From the NCBI RefSeq assembly GCF_020831365.1, contig NZ_JAJHPV010000004.1, positions 496,001-560,000 of the forward strand: a stretch of 64,000 nt of DNA. The letters run 5' to 3'. How positions within the stretch are numbered: position 1 is the first letter of the stretch; each line of letters begins with the position of its first letter. The notes below the pieces were generated by a model that made no database searches, was not told the DNA's origin, and saw only the letters and a list, made by a program, of their open reading frames with translations. Shown here piece after piece: positions 8,663 to 18,265 of the stretch. The stretch is from Massilia agrisoli (GTDB lineage Bacteria; Pseudomonadota; Gammaproteobacteria; Burkholderiales; Burkholderiaceae_D). Both the position numbers and the translations under genes were made by a program.

Positions 8663-8701
8663 GTTGGCGCGGCAGCATCGGGGCAATCCAGAGGATTTAC
8701 G

Positions 8702-9724
8702 ATGACAACGCCGAACCAGACAAACAACCTTCCGGTCATCCTGACGGGTGATCGCCCGACAGGTCCGCTGCACCTTGGCCACTTTGTGGGCAGCCTGCGC
8801 AACCGCGTTGCCTATCAACATAGTTATCAGCAATTCGTGATGCTGGCCGACGCCCAGGCGCTGACCGACAACATGGACGACATCAACAAAGTCCACCGCA
8901 ACGTCGTTGAAGTTGCGCTCGACTATATGGCGGTCGGCATCGACCCGGCGTTGACGACGATCCTGATTCAGTCCCAGATCCCAGAGTTGGCAGAACTGAC
9001 ATTCTATTATCTGAACCTGGTTACCGTCGCACGGCTGGAGCGCAACCCGACGGTCAAGGAAGAAATCCGCCATCGTGGCTTCGAGCGCGACATCCCGGCC
9101 GGCTTCCTCACGTATCCGGCCAGCCAGGCTGCCGACATCACCGCATTCAAGGCGAGCCTGGTGCCGGTGGGCGAAGACCAGATTCCGATGATCGAGCAGA
9201 CCAACGAAATCGTCCGCAAATTCAACCGCATGTATAACTGCGAGATCCTGGTGGAGGCGAAGGCGCTGGTGCCGGAGATCGGCCGCCTGCCCGGCATTGA
9301 CGGCAAGGCCAAGATGAGCAAATCGCTCGGCAATACGATCAACCTGGGCGCGACGGCCGACGAGATCCGCGCGGCGGTCAAGCAGGTCTACACCGATCCG
9401 CTGCACCTGCGCGTGCAGGACCCGGGGCACCTCGAAGGCAACGTGGCGTTCATGTATCTCGACGCGTTTGACACCGAGAAGGATGCGCTGGCCGAGATGA
9501 AGGCGCACTACGTGCGTGGCGGGCTGGGTGACAGCATCGTCAAGAAGCGCCTGGAAGTGGTGCTGCAGGAAATGCTGGCGCCGATCCGCGCGCGCCGCGA
9601 AGCGCTGGCGCAGGACAAGGGCTATGTGATGCAGGTGCTGAAGGACGGCACCATGAAGGCGCGCGAAGTGGCGGCGAAGACGGCCGACGAGGTGCGCGCG
9701 GCGTTGGGGCTGAGCTACTTCTGA
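8702..9724 (+). CDS. trpS: Tryptophan--tRNA ligase
   Basis: A 340-residue class I aminoacyl-tRNA synthetase that charges tRNA-Trp. The ATP-binding HIGH-type motif appears as [14 protein letters not shown] near residue 20 and the KMSKS loop as [12 protein letters not shown] near residue 205. Length is normal for bacterial TrpRS. AGAGGA lies about nine bases before the ATG. The 5' leader carries a tandem-Trp leader peptide and terminator, so expression is probably raised when charged tRNA-Trp is scarce. Confidence 0.97.
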   Translation: MTTPNQTNNLPVILTGDRPTGPLHLGHFVGSLRNRVAYQHSYQQFVMLADAQALTDNMDDINKVHRNVVEVALDYMAVGIDPALTTILIQSQIPELAELTFYYLNLVTVARLERNPTVKEEIRHRGFERDIPAGFLTYPASQAADITAFKASLVPVGEDQIPMIEQTNEIVRKFNRMYNCEILVEAKALVPEIGRLPGIDGKAKMSKSLGNTINLGATADEIRAAVKQVYTDPLHLRVQDPGHLEGNVAFMYLDAFDTEKDALAEMKAHYVRGGLGDSIVKKRLEVVLQEMLAPIRARREALAQDKGYVMQVLKDGTMKAREVAAKTADEVRAALGLSYF

Positions 9725-9753
9725 TCTGCGGGTATTGGCTGTTCAACGAAAAA

Positions 9754-9792
9754 CGGCGGATGCGTGCTGCGCACTTATCCGCGCATCCGCCG
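9754..9792. repeat. GGCGGATGCG-type palindromic repeat
   Basis: CGGCGGATGCG (9754-9764) and CGCATCCGCCG (9782-9792) form an inverted pair enclosing GTGCGCAC-like sequence and a TTATCCGC core. It is a member of the same family as the elements near 6.0 and 28.7 kb and separates the convergent trpS and the following gene. Confidence 0.65.
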
Positions 9793-9812
9793 CATTAGCC
9801 TGACTGCCGCGA

Positions 9813-10226
9813 CTACTTCACCCGCTTGACCCGCGGCGACTTGCGCGCGCCGTCAATCTCCATATACATCGCTCCCATCGCGCCGCGCGCCACGGTGGCC
9901 TTCAAATCCTTCCCGATGACAACGCCTTCGCTGTCGTCGACTACCTGCCACACCTGGCCATTCGCCAGCCTGATCCGTTGCTCAGCTTGCCAGCCCTCGA
10001 ACCCGCCGGGAATGTGGCTCTGGATCGTCTCGATCTCAGGCCGCTTCGGCGCCAGCCCGAACGCCTGCTCCTGCAGCTCGCGCTTCTGCGCTGCGGTCGG
10101 CTTTTTGACCGCGTCATAACAGGCCAGCCGCTTGCTGTCGTCGCTGATGTCGCGGCAACGGAAGAACGCGGCTTCATCGGCCAACACAGGTCCGGATACG
10201 AGCAGCAAGGCAATCAATAATTTCAT
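9813..10226 (-). CDS. Small exported protein with CYD motif, unknown function
   Basis: A 137-residue protein with a clear signal peptide (MKLLIALLLVSGPVLADE) and, just after it, FFRCRDISDDSKRLACYDAV. This C-x(n)-RLACYD motif recurs in several small periplasmic proteins, including some associated with type VI secretion, but no T6SS gene is near, so I do not assign that role. The two Cys may form a disulfide. The C-terminal part contains a GQVWQVVDDSEGV segment reminiscent of a small beta-barrel. Confidence 0.72.
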   Translation of the reverse strand: MKLLIALLLVSGPVLADEAAFFRCRDISDDSKRLACYDAVKKPTAAQKRELQEQAFGLAPKRPEIETIQSHIPGGFEGWQAEQRIRLANGQVWQVVDDSEGVVIGKDLKATVARGAMGAMYMEIDGARKSPRVKRVK

Positions 10227-10376
10227 GGGAGAGTCTCAGGTGAGGAGTGCCGAATTGGCTTGCACCGGAGTATTCCACGCGCGCATGGCATGGTCAAGAA
10301 CGCAATCCCGGCAAGGGATGCGCGGCATCGCCCCGCGCAGAGGCAGGGCAACGCCAGCAAAAAAACGGACGAACGC

Positions 10377-10814
10377 TTAGTCGCGCAGGTCGGCAGGCAC
10401 CTTGCCGCCGTTGGCCGCGAGGCGGTTCATCACCTGGCGGTGCAGCCAGATGTTCATCGAGGCCGAATCGCTCATGTCGCCTTTGTAGTCGAGCTCTTGC
10501 GCCAGTTCCTTGCGCGACTGCAGGCTGCTGTCGAGGTTCAGGAGCTTGAGCAGGTCGACGATCGAGGAGCGCCAGTTGAGCGGCTCGCCGGCCGACTGGG
10601 CCATCTTGTTAAGGATCGCTTCCACGTCGACCATCTCCATCGGCGCGGCCGGCGGCGGTGCAGCAGGGCGGGGCGCAGCCTGCGGCGCGGTCTGCTGGGC
10701 GGTCTGGGTTGGCTGCGATTGCATCGAGCCTGGCGTGGCCTGCGGCTTGGCTTGTGCCGCGGCGGGGTGCGAGGAAGGGAAGATCTTGCGGAAAATATTG
10801 CTGAGGATACCCAT
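10377..10814 (-). CDS. DUF3597 domain-containing protein
   Basis: A 145-residue protein beginning MGILSNIFRKIFPSS, with an Ala/Pro/Gln-rich linker (residues ~18-65) and then the DUF3597 domain (NWRSSIVDLLKLLNLDSS ... DSASMNIWLHRQVMNRLA). AGGAG nine bases before ATG 10814 fixes the start. The function of DUF3597 is unknown; the domain is a small helical bundle. It is transcribed with the preceding gene on the same strand, 25 bp away. Confidence 0.88.
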   Translation of the reverse strand: MGILSNIFRKIFPSSHPAAAQAKPQATPGSMQSQPTQTAQQTAPQAAPRPAAPPPAAPMEMVDVEAILNKMAQSAGEPLNWRSSIVDLLKLLNLDSSLQSRKELAQELDYKGDMSDSASMNIWLHRQVMNRLAANGGKVPADLRD

Positions 10815-10839
10815 GGTATTTTTCTCCTGATTGGTTGGT

Positions 10840-11361
10840 TTAACGACGCATGCCTTGTGCGACCTGGCCCAGTACGATGGCGAGTGCAGCGCCGCCGATG
10901 GCTTTCGCCAGGGTAGGGTTTTCCGCATAGAAGTCGCCCATGCGGTCCACGATGCCCGGATTCTCGTTCTCGGCCTTGGCCGCGATTTCCTGTACCTGCT
11001 CAGGCGTCATTTTGGCGGCCTGTTCAGGAGTAATATGCGGCTGGGCGTTGTTGTTGCCGCCGCCGAAGATATTGCCCAGCGCGCCGCCTGCGATCGAGCT
11101 CAGCAGGCCAGGGCCGAGGCCGCCGATCAGCTGGTTGAGCATGCCGGCGCGCTGGTTCGGGTCGCTCTGGCCGAACATCTGGCCGACCATTTGCGGGAAA
11201 GGCGGCGTCTGGTCCGAGCGCAGCGCCGCGGTCACGCCCTGGGCGACCTGGGCGCGCGGCGCCGCGTTGGCAACCTGGTCGAAATCCTCTGCCGCGCGGT
11301 CAGGGTTGGCGTTGGCGCCGCCCATGTATTGCTGAAGCAGATTTCCTAAATCGAAACCCAT
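10840..11361 (-). CDS. Gly/Pro-rich helical protein with C-terminal hydrophobic segment
   Basis: A 173-residue protein starting MGFDLGNLLQQYMGG. It is rich in Gly, Asn and Gln, with ITPEQAAKMTPEQVQEIAAKA, a repeated TPEQ helix motif, and a C-terminal AIGGAALAIVLGQVAQGM hydrophobic stretch that could be a membrane anchor. GGAGGT seven bases before ATG 11361 supports the start. It probably forms an operon with the DUF3597 gene. I do not recognise a characterised family. Confidence 0.75.
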   Translation of the reverse strand: MGFDLGNLLQQYMGGANANPDRAAEDFDQVANAAPRAQVAQGVTAALRSDQTPPFPQMVGQMFGQSDPNQRAGMLNQLIGGLGPGLLSSIAGGALGNIFGGGNNNAQPHITPEQAAKMTPEQVQEIAAKAENENPGIVDRMGDFYAENPTLAKAIGGAALAIVLGQVAQGMRR

Positions 11362-11543
11362 ATCGACCTCCGTTAGTTTGAAAGAAAAAGGCATTCCGGT
11401 GCTCAGCAAGCCAGGAATGCCGACTTGCTGAGCGTAGGCTTTAACCAAGGGTGGCTCTGTTCGGCACTTCACCCTCGCAGGGATAATTGGACACGGCATG
11501 CGGAAGGCCGTAAGCTCAGCATTTCCATACGAAAAGAGTCGTC

Positions 11544-11828
11544 ATGATTGAGCAGCCCTTCCAGGCGCTTGGCGCGCTGTATGCGTGTGCCAGCACCCTG
11601 TGTTTCGCCGCCTACGCGCGCGACAAGCGCGCTGCCCGGACCGGGCGGCGGCGCACGCCCGAGCAAACGCTGCTGCTGCTCGGGCTGGCCTGTGGCTGGC
11701 CCGGTGCCTTCCTGGCCCAGCGCGCGCTGCGGCACAAGTCGTCCAAGCACGCGTTCCAGCGGAAGTTCTGGTTCACGGTCGTGCTGAACATGTTGCTGGC
11801 CGTGGCCGCCGTGGCCTGGGCCAGCTGA
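11544..11828 (+). CDS. DUF1294 family small membrane protein
   Basis: A 94-residue protein with two or three membrane segments and the DUF1294 signature: FAAYARDKRAAR near the start, ACGWPGAFLAQRALRHKSSK in the middle and FQRKFWFTVVLN near the end. Some family members carry an N-terminal cold-shock domain; this one has only the membrane part. Function unknown. AAAAGAG precedes the start. Confidence 0.88.
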   Translation: MIEQPFQALGALYACASTLCFAAYARDKRAARTGRRRTPEQTLLLLGLACGWPGAFLAQRALRHKSSKHAFQRKFWFTVVLNMLLAVAAVAWAS

Positions 11829-12128
11829 CCGGGCCGGCACGGCCGTTGGTCACCGCTGCGCGCAGCGCCAGCGCTCCGGTTTCCTGTCGCGTTACGCCCG
11901 CAATTTGCTATCCATACTCCGAGCGGATGATAGCGCCCCTTGCTCATGCTGGCTAAGCTGAGCCGATAGCCAAACGAACTGAAGCGATTGAATCCCGCCG
12001 GCCTTGCGTGGTCCGCAGCGGGGGAGAGGCGATGCGCCCGTGTTCGGCGCCTTGGCCTCCGTCGGATTGAAGAATGGTCGTCGACGCTACATCACAAGAG
12101 ACAATTTCTTTATCCTGGGGAGATAGAT
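11829..12128 (+). other. 300-bp upstream region of the RTX/DUF11 protein gene
   Basis: No convincing open frame, tRNA or terminator is visible. The last 20 bases hold CTGGGGAGATAG, the likely ribosome-binding site of the next gene. A long 5' leader or regulatory region is possible, but I see no recognisable operator. Confidence 0.5.
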
Positions 12129-15100
12129 ATGGCAAAGACTTCAATCAAGCCGACGGTCAACCTTGACCAATGGGCCAACGGCGCGGCGCCGGACGAGATG
12201 GTGAGCAGCGGTTCGCAGGCCGATCAGTGGCAAAACGGCAACCTCGGGGCCGCGCAGGCGCATTATGCGGAAGGCGAAAGCGTGCCTTACCGTGCAGTGT
12301 TCAACAACTTGCAGGAGGGCGCGATCTACTGGGTCACCTTGCAGTGGGACACGACCAAGAGCGGCGTCCATGCACTGGACTACATCAACAGCTACAACGA
12401 CAGTTTCCCCGCTGGCCGCAACGAGACAATTCCGGTGCCGACCCAGGGGGTGGTCGATCCGCTCGGCTCGCTCAGCCTGATGACGGCCGCTGCGATTCCG
12501 ACCGACCCGATGGCGATTAACCAGGAGTCGGGACAAATCAGTCTGTTCGGCGGCGCGACCTTCCTGAATTATGTATTGCCGGGCGCTGACGGCGTGTTCG
12601 GCACCGCCGACGATGATAACGCGCCCACCAATCCGTATACCCTGACCGGCGCCTATTCCGGCACCAGTTCCACCTCGCTGACCCTGAAGTTCCAGTACAC
12701 CGGCGACGGCGACGCCACCCTCGGCGAATATGGCTCGGCGGTGGTGGCATGGGGCGGCCACATTGCCACCCGCGCCGACTGGGGCGACGGCAACTCCGCC
12801 GCTGCGATTTCCGGTTCCCCTTACCACACCCGGCTGATCGGCTTTGCCGACGATAACCCGAGCACGGCCGAGAGCGTCGGCAACCAGGACCGCTCGCTGT
12901 CGAGCGCCGCGGTCACCTTCCCGGGCGAGATCACCGTCACCAAGCAGACCACGCCCGATGGCAACACCACCGAGGAATTCGACTTCGAGCTGACCCGGCC
13001 GGCAAATACGGTCGACGTGATCGGCGGCCTGCTCGATGCCACCGGCGACGGCATCATCGACGGCCGCGATGACGGGCGCTTCACCGACAGCGGCGGCGAA
13101 GTATTCCTGGTTACCGATGGCAGCGTGGCCGACACCGCCGGCGGCGACGGCCTGGTCAACAGCTATGCGATCATCGCAGGAGGACTCGACATCAACGGCT
13201 CGAACAGCGTGACCATCGACGACAAGCTGACCAACCTGGCCGGCACCGGCGTCGCCACCTTCATGCTCAAGGACGGCCAGTCGCAGACCTTTGGCGGCTT
13301 GCTGGACTTCGGCGCCTACACGGTTGCCGAAGTCGGCATTGGCGCCGACTGGGACCTGACTAGCATCAACACCTCGCGCACCGACATCAACGGCACGACC
13401 ACCAACGCAACCATCAACAACCCGTCCGGCGACCAGGCCACCATCACGCTGGCCGAGGCCGACCGCTGGACGCTGACATACAACGACGCCTTCATTGCCC
13501 GGCCCGGAGTGTCGATCGCCAAGACGGTCAGCGATGTCGACGGCGGCGGCAGCGCCGCCTCGGCCGATGAAGCCGGCGACGTGATCACCTATGCGATCGC
13601 GGTCGGCAACACCGGCAACGTCGCGCTCAGCAGCGTGAGCGTCACCGACCAGGTGGAAGGCTACAGCGCCACCGGCGCCACCTTTACCGGCGGCGACGCC
13701 AACGGCAACAGCCTGCTCGACCTGACCGAAACCTGGACCTACAGCGCCACCTACACCGTGCTGCAGGGCGACCTCGACGGCAAGGGCGGCGGCGACAGCG
13801 ACCTCGACAACACCGCCACGGTGACCACCGGCCAGACCGGGCCGCAGCAGTCGTCGGCCACGGTGCCGCTGGCCTACACCCCGTCGCTGGGCATCAGCAA
13901 GACCCCGGACCGCACCGAGGTTGGCGCCAACGAGGTGATCAACTACGGCATCGTCGTCACCAATACTGGCAACATCACCCTGACCGGCATCACGCTGGCC
14001 GATCCGCTGCTGGCGAACGAGGCGTATGCGTCGGGCGATACCGACCTGGACGGCAAGCTGGATGTCGGCGAAGCGTGGAACTACACCGGCAGCTACACGG
14101 TGTCGCAGGCAGTGGTCGACAACGACGGCGTTGACGCCAACGGCGCCTACGATGGCGACGGCGATGTCGACAATACGGCGACGGCCGACAGCAACGAGAC
14201 CCTGTCCGCCAGCGCCAGCGCGGTGGTGCCGCTGCGGCCGGCGGGCCCGCCGTCGATCGACGTTGAAAAATACGTGTCGGTCGATGGCGGCACGACCTGG
14301 ATCGATGCCGACAATCCTACCGGGCCGGTACTGCTGTCGGGAACCAATCCGCAGTTCAAGTTCGTCGTCACGGGCGATGACGCCCTGACCCTGACCAATG
14401 TGGTGCTGAGCGACAGCGACTTCGACCTCAACGGCGCGGCCGCCGGCGGCAGCGTCGCGATCGGCACGCTGGCGCCGAACCAGACTTACGAGCAGGTGTT
14501 CACCGGCGCTACCTTCCAGGCCGGCCAGCATACCAACACCGCCTCGGTGGTCGGGACCACGGTGCTCGGTGCGCCGGTGCAGGACGCCGACGACGCCAAT
14601 TACTTCGGCTTTTCGCCGATCACCATCACCGGCAACCCGCAGTTCAATTTCCCCAACGACCTGGAGAAAATCCAGCCGAAACTGCAGGGCGCCGATTCCT
14701 TCATCATCAACCCGCTCGGCTATATTTCGTGGGACATGTTCACCTCCGATAACATGAAAGCGAGCATCGATACGACGGCCAATTTCCTGTCCACCTATCC
14801 CGGCTTGACGGTATCGATCCAGGAGATCTGGAACAGCGTGTCGATCGGCAGCAAGGCCTCGGGGGCGGATGCGATCTACCGCATTTATGTCGCCAACGAA
14901 AGCGACGCCGCGGTAGCGCTCGACAACAGCCACAATATCGTCGAGTACGACATCGTGGCGTCGTCGACCGACAAGGGCTTGATCGACCTGATCAACGCCG
15001 ACCCGCTGATCGGCAATTTCAACAGCTTCAGCAATATTGAAAATGCGGTCGGCAAGGCCGGCAACGGGTTCACGACCGGAAGCAGTCCCGTCATTACTGC

Positions 15101-15665
15101 CGGTTTCGACAAGATCTGGAGCAGCACCAGCGTGACCGGCACCGCGGTCAACGAAACCCCGGCGCCGCTGGCCGGCATCGATGGCCTGGGCGGCAATGAC
15201 GCCATCTACGGCCGCAATAATGCTGCCGGTACCACCGAGGTGCTCAGCGGCGGCGCCGGCGCCGACATGGTGGACGGCCGCGACGGTCGCGATACGGTCA
15301 GCGGCGGCATCGGCAACGACTACCTGTTCGGCTCGCTGGGCGCGGACAGCATCTCCGGGGGCGACGGCGACGACATCCTGTTCGGCGGCTACGGACCCGA
15401 TTCGCTGACGGGCAACGCCGGCAGCGATACCTTCATCCTGCGGATGGGCGACTTCGAAACGATTACCGATTTCGACGTCACGGCGGGAGCCGGCGATACG
15501 CTGAAGCTCTGGCTCGAGTCGCTCGACAACACGGCCGCGTCAGGCAGCTATGTGGTCGACTACGACGAGGCCAACGGCATCCTGCTGGTCGACGGCACGC
15601 CGGTGGTACAACTGATTGGCACGTACACCGAGGCGCAGGTGCTGGCGCACCTGGTGCTGACGTAA
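12129..15665 (+). CDS. Large secreted RTX protein with DUF11-type repeats
   Basis: An 1178-residue acidic protein without an N-terminal signal peptide. Residues ~30-310 form a unique domain. Two tandem DUF11-like beta-sandwich repeats follow (about 458-590 and 590-710; each with SIxKT and YxIxVxNTGNxxL motifs), then a related domain (about 710-835). The C-terminal region near 1037-1105 has hemolysin-type calcium-binding nonapeptides such as GGAGADMVDG, GGIGNDYLFG and GGDGDDILFG. RTX repeats plus no Sec signal indicate type I secretion; it is probably a surface or biofilm protein. No type I exporter is in the window. GGGGAG precedes ATG; the frame extends upstream but lacks support there. Confidence 0.85.
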   Translation: MAKTSIKPTVNLDQWANGAAPDEMVSSGSQADQWQNGNLGAAQAHYAEGESVPYRAVFNNLQEGAIYWVTLQWDTTKSGVHALDYINSYNDSFPAGRNETIPVPTQGVVDPLGSLSLMTAAAIPTDPMAINQESGQISLFGGATFLNYVLPGADGVFGTADDDNAPTNPYTLTGAYSGTSSTSLTLKFQYTGDGDATLGEYGSAVVAWGGHIATRADWGDGNSAAAISGSPYHTRLIGFADDNPSTAESVGNQDRSLSSAAVTFPGEITVTKQTTPDGNTTEEFDFELTRPANTVDVIGGLLDATGDGIIDGRDDGRFTDSGGEVFLVTDGSVADTAGGDGLVNSYAIIAGGLDINGSNSVTIDDKLTNLAGTGVATFMLKDGQSQTFGGLLDFGAYTVAEVGIGADWDLTSINTSRTDINGTTTNATINNPSGDQATITLAEADRWTLTYNDAFIARPGVSIAKTVSDVDGGGSAASADEAGDVITYAIAVGNTGNVALSSVSVTDQVEGYSATGATFTGGDANGNSLLDLTETWTYSATYTVLQGDLDGKGGGDSDLDNTATVTTGQTGPQQSSATVPLAYTPSLGISKTPDRTEVGANEVINYGIVVTNTGNITLTGITLADPLLANEAYASGDTDLDGKLDVGEAWNYTGSYTVSQAVVDNDGVDANGAYDGDGDVDNTATADSNETLSASASAVVPLRPAGPPSIDVEKYVSVDGGTTWIDADNPTGPVLLSGTNPQFKFVVTGDDALTLTNVVLSDSDFDLNGAAAGGSVAIGTLAPNQTYEQVFTGATFQAGQHTNTASVVGTTVLGAPVQDADDANYFGFSPITITGNPQFNFPNDLEKIQPKLQGADSFIINPLGYISWDMFTSDNMKASIDTTANFLSTYPGLTVSIQEIWNSVSIGSKASGADAIYRIYVANESDAAVALDNSHNIVEYDIVASSTDKGLIDLINADPLIGNFNSFSNIENAVGKAGNGFTTGSSPVITAGFDKIWSSTSVTGTAVNETPAPLAGIDGLGGNDAIYGRNNAAGTTEVLSGGAGADMVDGRDGRDTVSGGIGNDYLFGSLGADSISGGDGDDILFGGYGPDSLTGNAGSDTFILRMGDFETITDFDVTAGAGDTLKLWLESLDNTAASGSYVVDYDEANGILLVDGTPVVQLIGTYTEAQVLAHLVLT

Positions 15666-15673
15666 CGCGCCGC

Positions 15674-17713
15674 TCAGTTCACCAAGAAGGTGGTCGTCGC
15701 GCTGGCGCTTTGCGACAACCCGGCCGCCGTGGCCTGCACCTGGTAGGTCCCGGCGGCGTTTTTGCGGGCAATCCGGTAGCTGGCGCTGGCCAGGCCGTTG
15801 CTGCCCGAGGTGGCGCGCAGGGTCGCCAGCACGCCATTGGGCTGGGCGACCGTGAAAGTCACAGCGGCGCCCGCCACGGCGCTGGTGCCTGAGCGGACCG
15901 TCGCCGTCAGCGTGGCGGTCTGCCCGGCGCTGTAGCTGGGCTTGCTGGTAGCGACGCTGACCGCCAGCCCTTCCACCTGGTAGGTGGCGCTCGCGCTTGC
16001 GCTGTTGGCCGGGGAGGCTGTATTGACCACGCCGATACTGACGACCTGGGCGCCGGCCGCCGACAGCGGCGAGGCCACGCTCAGCGTTGTACTGGCGCTG
16101 GCGCCAGGGGCCAGCGCGACCGTCGCGGGCGCCAGGCTGGCGTTCCATCCGGCCGGCGCCGTCGCATGCAGGGCGAAGCTGGAGCTTCCGCAGGCTGGCT
16201 GGTCCATGTTCTTGACGCTGACGACGTAGGTCAGCGTCGCACCGGGCGCTCCCGAGCGGCTCTGGGTCGCGGGCGTCACGGCGGGATTGGCGCGTCCGCA
16301 ACCGGACACCGGCTGGCCGAAGCTGATGTTGACGCTGGCGCCGGTGGCGCCCACCGCCGCCGTCGTGATCCGCATCCCGGTGGCGGCGTCGGTGAAGCTT
16401 TGGCCGACTTCCAGCGCCGGGTCGTTCCAGTCGTACGAGGGGTAAATCGAGCTGTTCGGCGTCATGTCGAGCAGGTGGCTGAAGCCGCCGTCGGTGACGC
16501 TGCGCACCACGACGCCATTTACCACATTGGTGCCCGGCATTGAGGCAATATAGCTGTCCGAACCGCTCGGCGTGCGGTATTCGATGTAGTACCAGGAACG
16601 CAGCCCGCTGGCCGGATCGGTACTCCTGAGGATCTTCAGTGCTTTCGGACTGGCGCTGGCCGTCTCGTAGGCGGCCAGCGTGTAGGTCCCGCCCGCTTCG
16701 ACCGCGGTGACGGGCGCCATCACGCCGCCCCCGAGCCAGCCCAGGCGCTCTTTCTGGACCGCGTTGAAGTGGCCCGGATTGGTGCTTCCCATTACATCGA
16801 GGACATCGCCGTAATCGATGGCCGTGCAGGTTGTCCCGGTGGTGGCGGCGCCGCACTCCAGCGAACGGGAGTGCTTGAGCCCGAGGTTGTGCCCGATCTC
16901 ATGGGCGATGGTGGACATCCTCAGGGTGCCGTTCAGCCAGATGCCCCCCGGCGCGCCGCCCATGGTTCCGGAGGCCCCGAAGGCGCAGGCGGCGGTGTTG
17001 GGGAACAGGTAAATGAGGTGCTGGTAGCCCGACAGGTCGATCCCCGCGGCCGCGGCTGCCTGCTTCGAGGCGCTTGCGATCGCCGTGGTATCGCAGCTGG
17101 CCTGGCTCAGCGGCAAGGTGTACCAGCCGTGGACGGCGCCCGCCAGCCAGGTTTGCTGCTGCGAGTTTTCCTTGAAGAAATTACTGGCCTGGGTGAACAC
17201 GATGTCGTTGGCTTGCGCCTGGGTGTACGGCTGGGCCGGGTTGTCCTGGAAGTTCACCAGCAAGACCGCAATCTTGCGGGCGCCGCCGGTGCTGGACAGC
17301 TCGGCTGGCGCCAGCGCCTCCATCGCGGAGCCGTCCTGTGGGTCGAGGGTGACAAGGTTGCCGCTCTGCCGCCCCCTGACGCGCACCCTGGTCCCGGTAT
17401 CGAGCTGGGGCGAGCCAGCGGCGGGCCTCAGTTCCAGGTCGCCATTCTGGGACTTGAGGAAATAGCGGGTGCGCTGCGTGCGGCTCGCGAAATCCTCCTC
17501 TACCACGACCAGCAATTCGCCTTCGGCCTCGACAGATGTGCCGGCGAGGCTCGCCGCCGCGCCGCTGCCGGAGTGGCTTACCTGTGCCAGGGTGGTGGCG
17601 CGGTCCGGCGTCGCCTCGGCAAGCGCCGGGGCCTCGCCGGCAGGGTCGCGTCCGCCGCAGGCGGCCAGGAGTAAGACAAGGATAAAGGTACTGCGCTTGG
17701 CAAGATGGATCAA
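15674..17713 (-). CDS. Secreted metzincin-type zinc protease lipoprotein (M11/reprolysin-like)
   Basis: A 679-residue protein. The N-terminus FILVLLLAACGG is a lipoprotein signal with Cys19 as the lipidated residue. The zinc site HEIGHNLGLKH (271-281) is the full metzincin HExxHxxGxxH, followed by YGDVLDVMGS containing the Met-turn, as in gametolysin-like M11 peptidases. After the catalytic domain come a NEW3-like beta-sandwich (about 470-580) and an invasin/Ig-like repeat (about 590-679). The start is a TTG, supported by AGGAGA seven bases upstream. It ends eight bases from the RTX gene in convergent orientation. Probably an outer-membrane or released protease. Confidence 0.88.
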   Translation of the reverse strand: MIHLAKRSTFILVLLLAACGGRDPAGEAPALAEATPDRATTLAQVSHSGSGAAASLAGTSVEAEGELLVVVEEDFASRTQRTRYFLKSQNGDLELRPAAGSPQLDTGTRVRVRGRQSGNLVTLDPQDGSAMEALAPAELSSTGGARKIAVLLVNFQDNPAQPYTQAQANDIVFTQASNFFKENSQQQTWLAGAVHGWYTLPLSQASCDTTAIASASKQAAAAAGIDLSGYQHLIYLFPNTAACAFGASGTMGGAPGGIWLNGTLRMSTIAHEIGHNLGLKHSRSLECGAATTGTTCTAIDYGDVLDVMGSTNPGHFNAVQKERLGWLGGGVMAPVTAVEAGGTYTLAAYETASASPKALKILRSTDPASGLRSWYYIEYRTPSGSDSYIASMPGTNVVNGVVVRSVTDGGFSHLLDMTPNSSIYPSYDWNDPALEVGQSFTDAATGMRITTAAVGATGASVNISFGQPVSGCGRANPAVTPATQSRSGAPGATLTYVVSVKNMDQPACGSSSFALHATAPAGWNASLAPATVALAPGASASTTLSVASPLSAAGAQVVSIGVVNTASPANSASASATYQVEGLAVSVATSKPSYSAGQTATLTATVRSGTSAVAGAAVTFTVAQPNGVLATLRATSGSNGLASASYRIARKNAAGTYQVQATAAGLSQSASATTTFLVN

Positions 17714-18265
17714 AGCATTCTCCTGACGGGAGTGAATGGGTTCTGCAACATGTCGTGTGAAGTGAACGTATCGAACAAAAAAATGGGAACAACGATTCCG
17801 CGCCCAGGAAATCGGCGGAGTCGCGCTGGCGGATTGGGTTATTGCAACGACAAAAGCGTGGCGGGGTTTAATTCAGTTCAAAAATCGTGACAGAATTTTC
17901 GACTAGAAACAATTTATTTTGCGAAATCTATCGCGAGATGGGCGATTTGTGGATATTTCCCATCGTAATTTTTCACCAGCGATAAGACTTCTTGTAAAGG
18001 GGTAATGGAAGTGGATGGCAAAGCAATGTGAGGAAAATGGCAAGCGCGCGGCAGCGAATGCGTTGAAATACATTTGCTTAAATATAATCGAGCCCGGAAA
18101 GATTTGATGCGGAACCACTATTATTGAATTCGGGAATTTAGGTAATTAGAATAAAGGTGTTGTGAACTTGTAAATACAAGGTGGCGACACTTGATTTAAT
18201 ATTGAAAAGGTAAGAACATGGATAGGTAGTGCACGCAGAGGCGCTAAGACAAAACGGGATCGGGA
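17714..18265. other. AT-richer intergenic region before the LuxR-type regulator
   Basis: About 550 bp visibly richer in A/T than its surroundings, with no credible gene on either strand. A perfect 14-base inverted repeat CTTGTA-AA-TACAAG lies at 18167-18180, about 85 bases before the regulator start, and could be an operator. The protease promoter must also lie at the left end. The composition suggests foreign origin or a long regulatory region; no att site or transposase remnant was recognised. Confidence 0.5.

Noticed and set aside
12141-14933. Long 930-codon open frame opposite the RTX gene
   Set aside because: It is a shadow on the other strand of a high-GC gene; its composition (Val/Gly/Arg/His-rich) and lack of motifs show it is not a protein gene.
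17903-18118. 71-codon frame in the AT-rich gap
   Set aside because: No ribosome-binding site, no similarity to a known family and composition expected by chance in AT-rich DNA.
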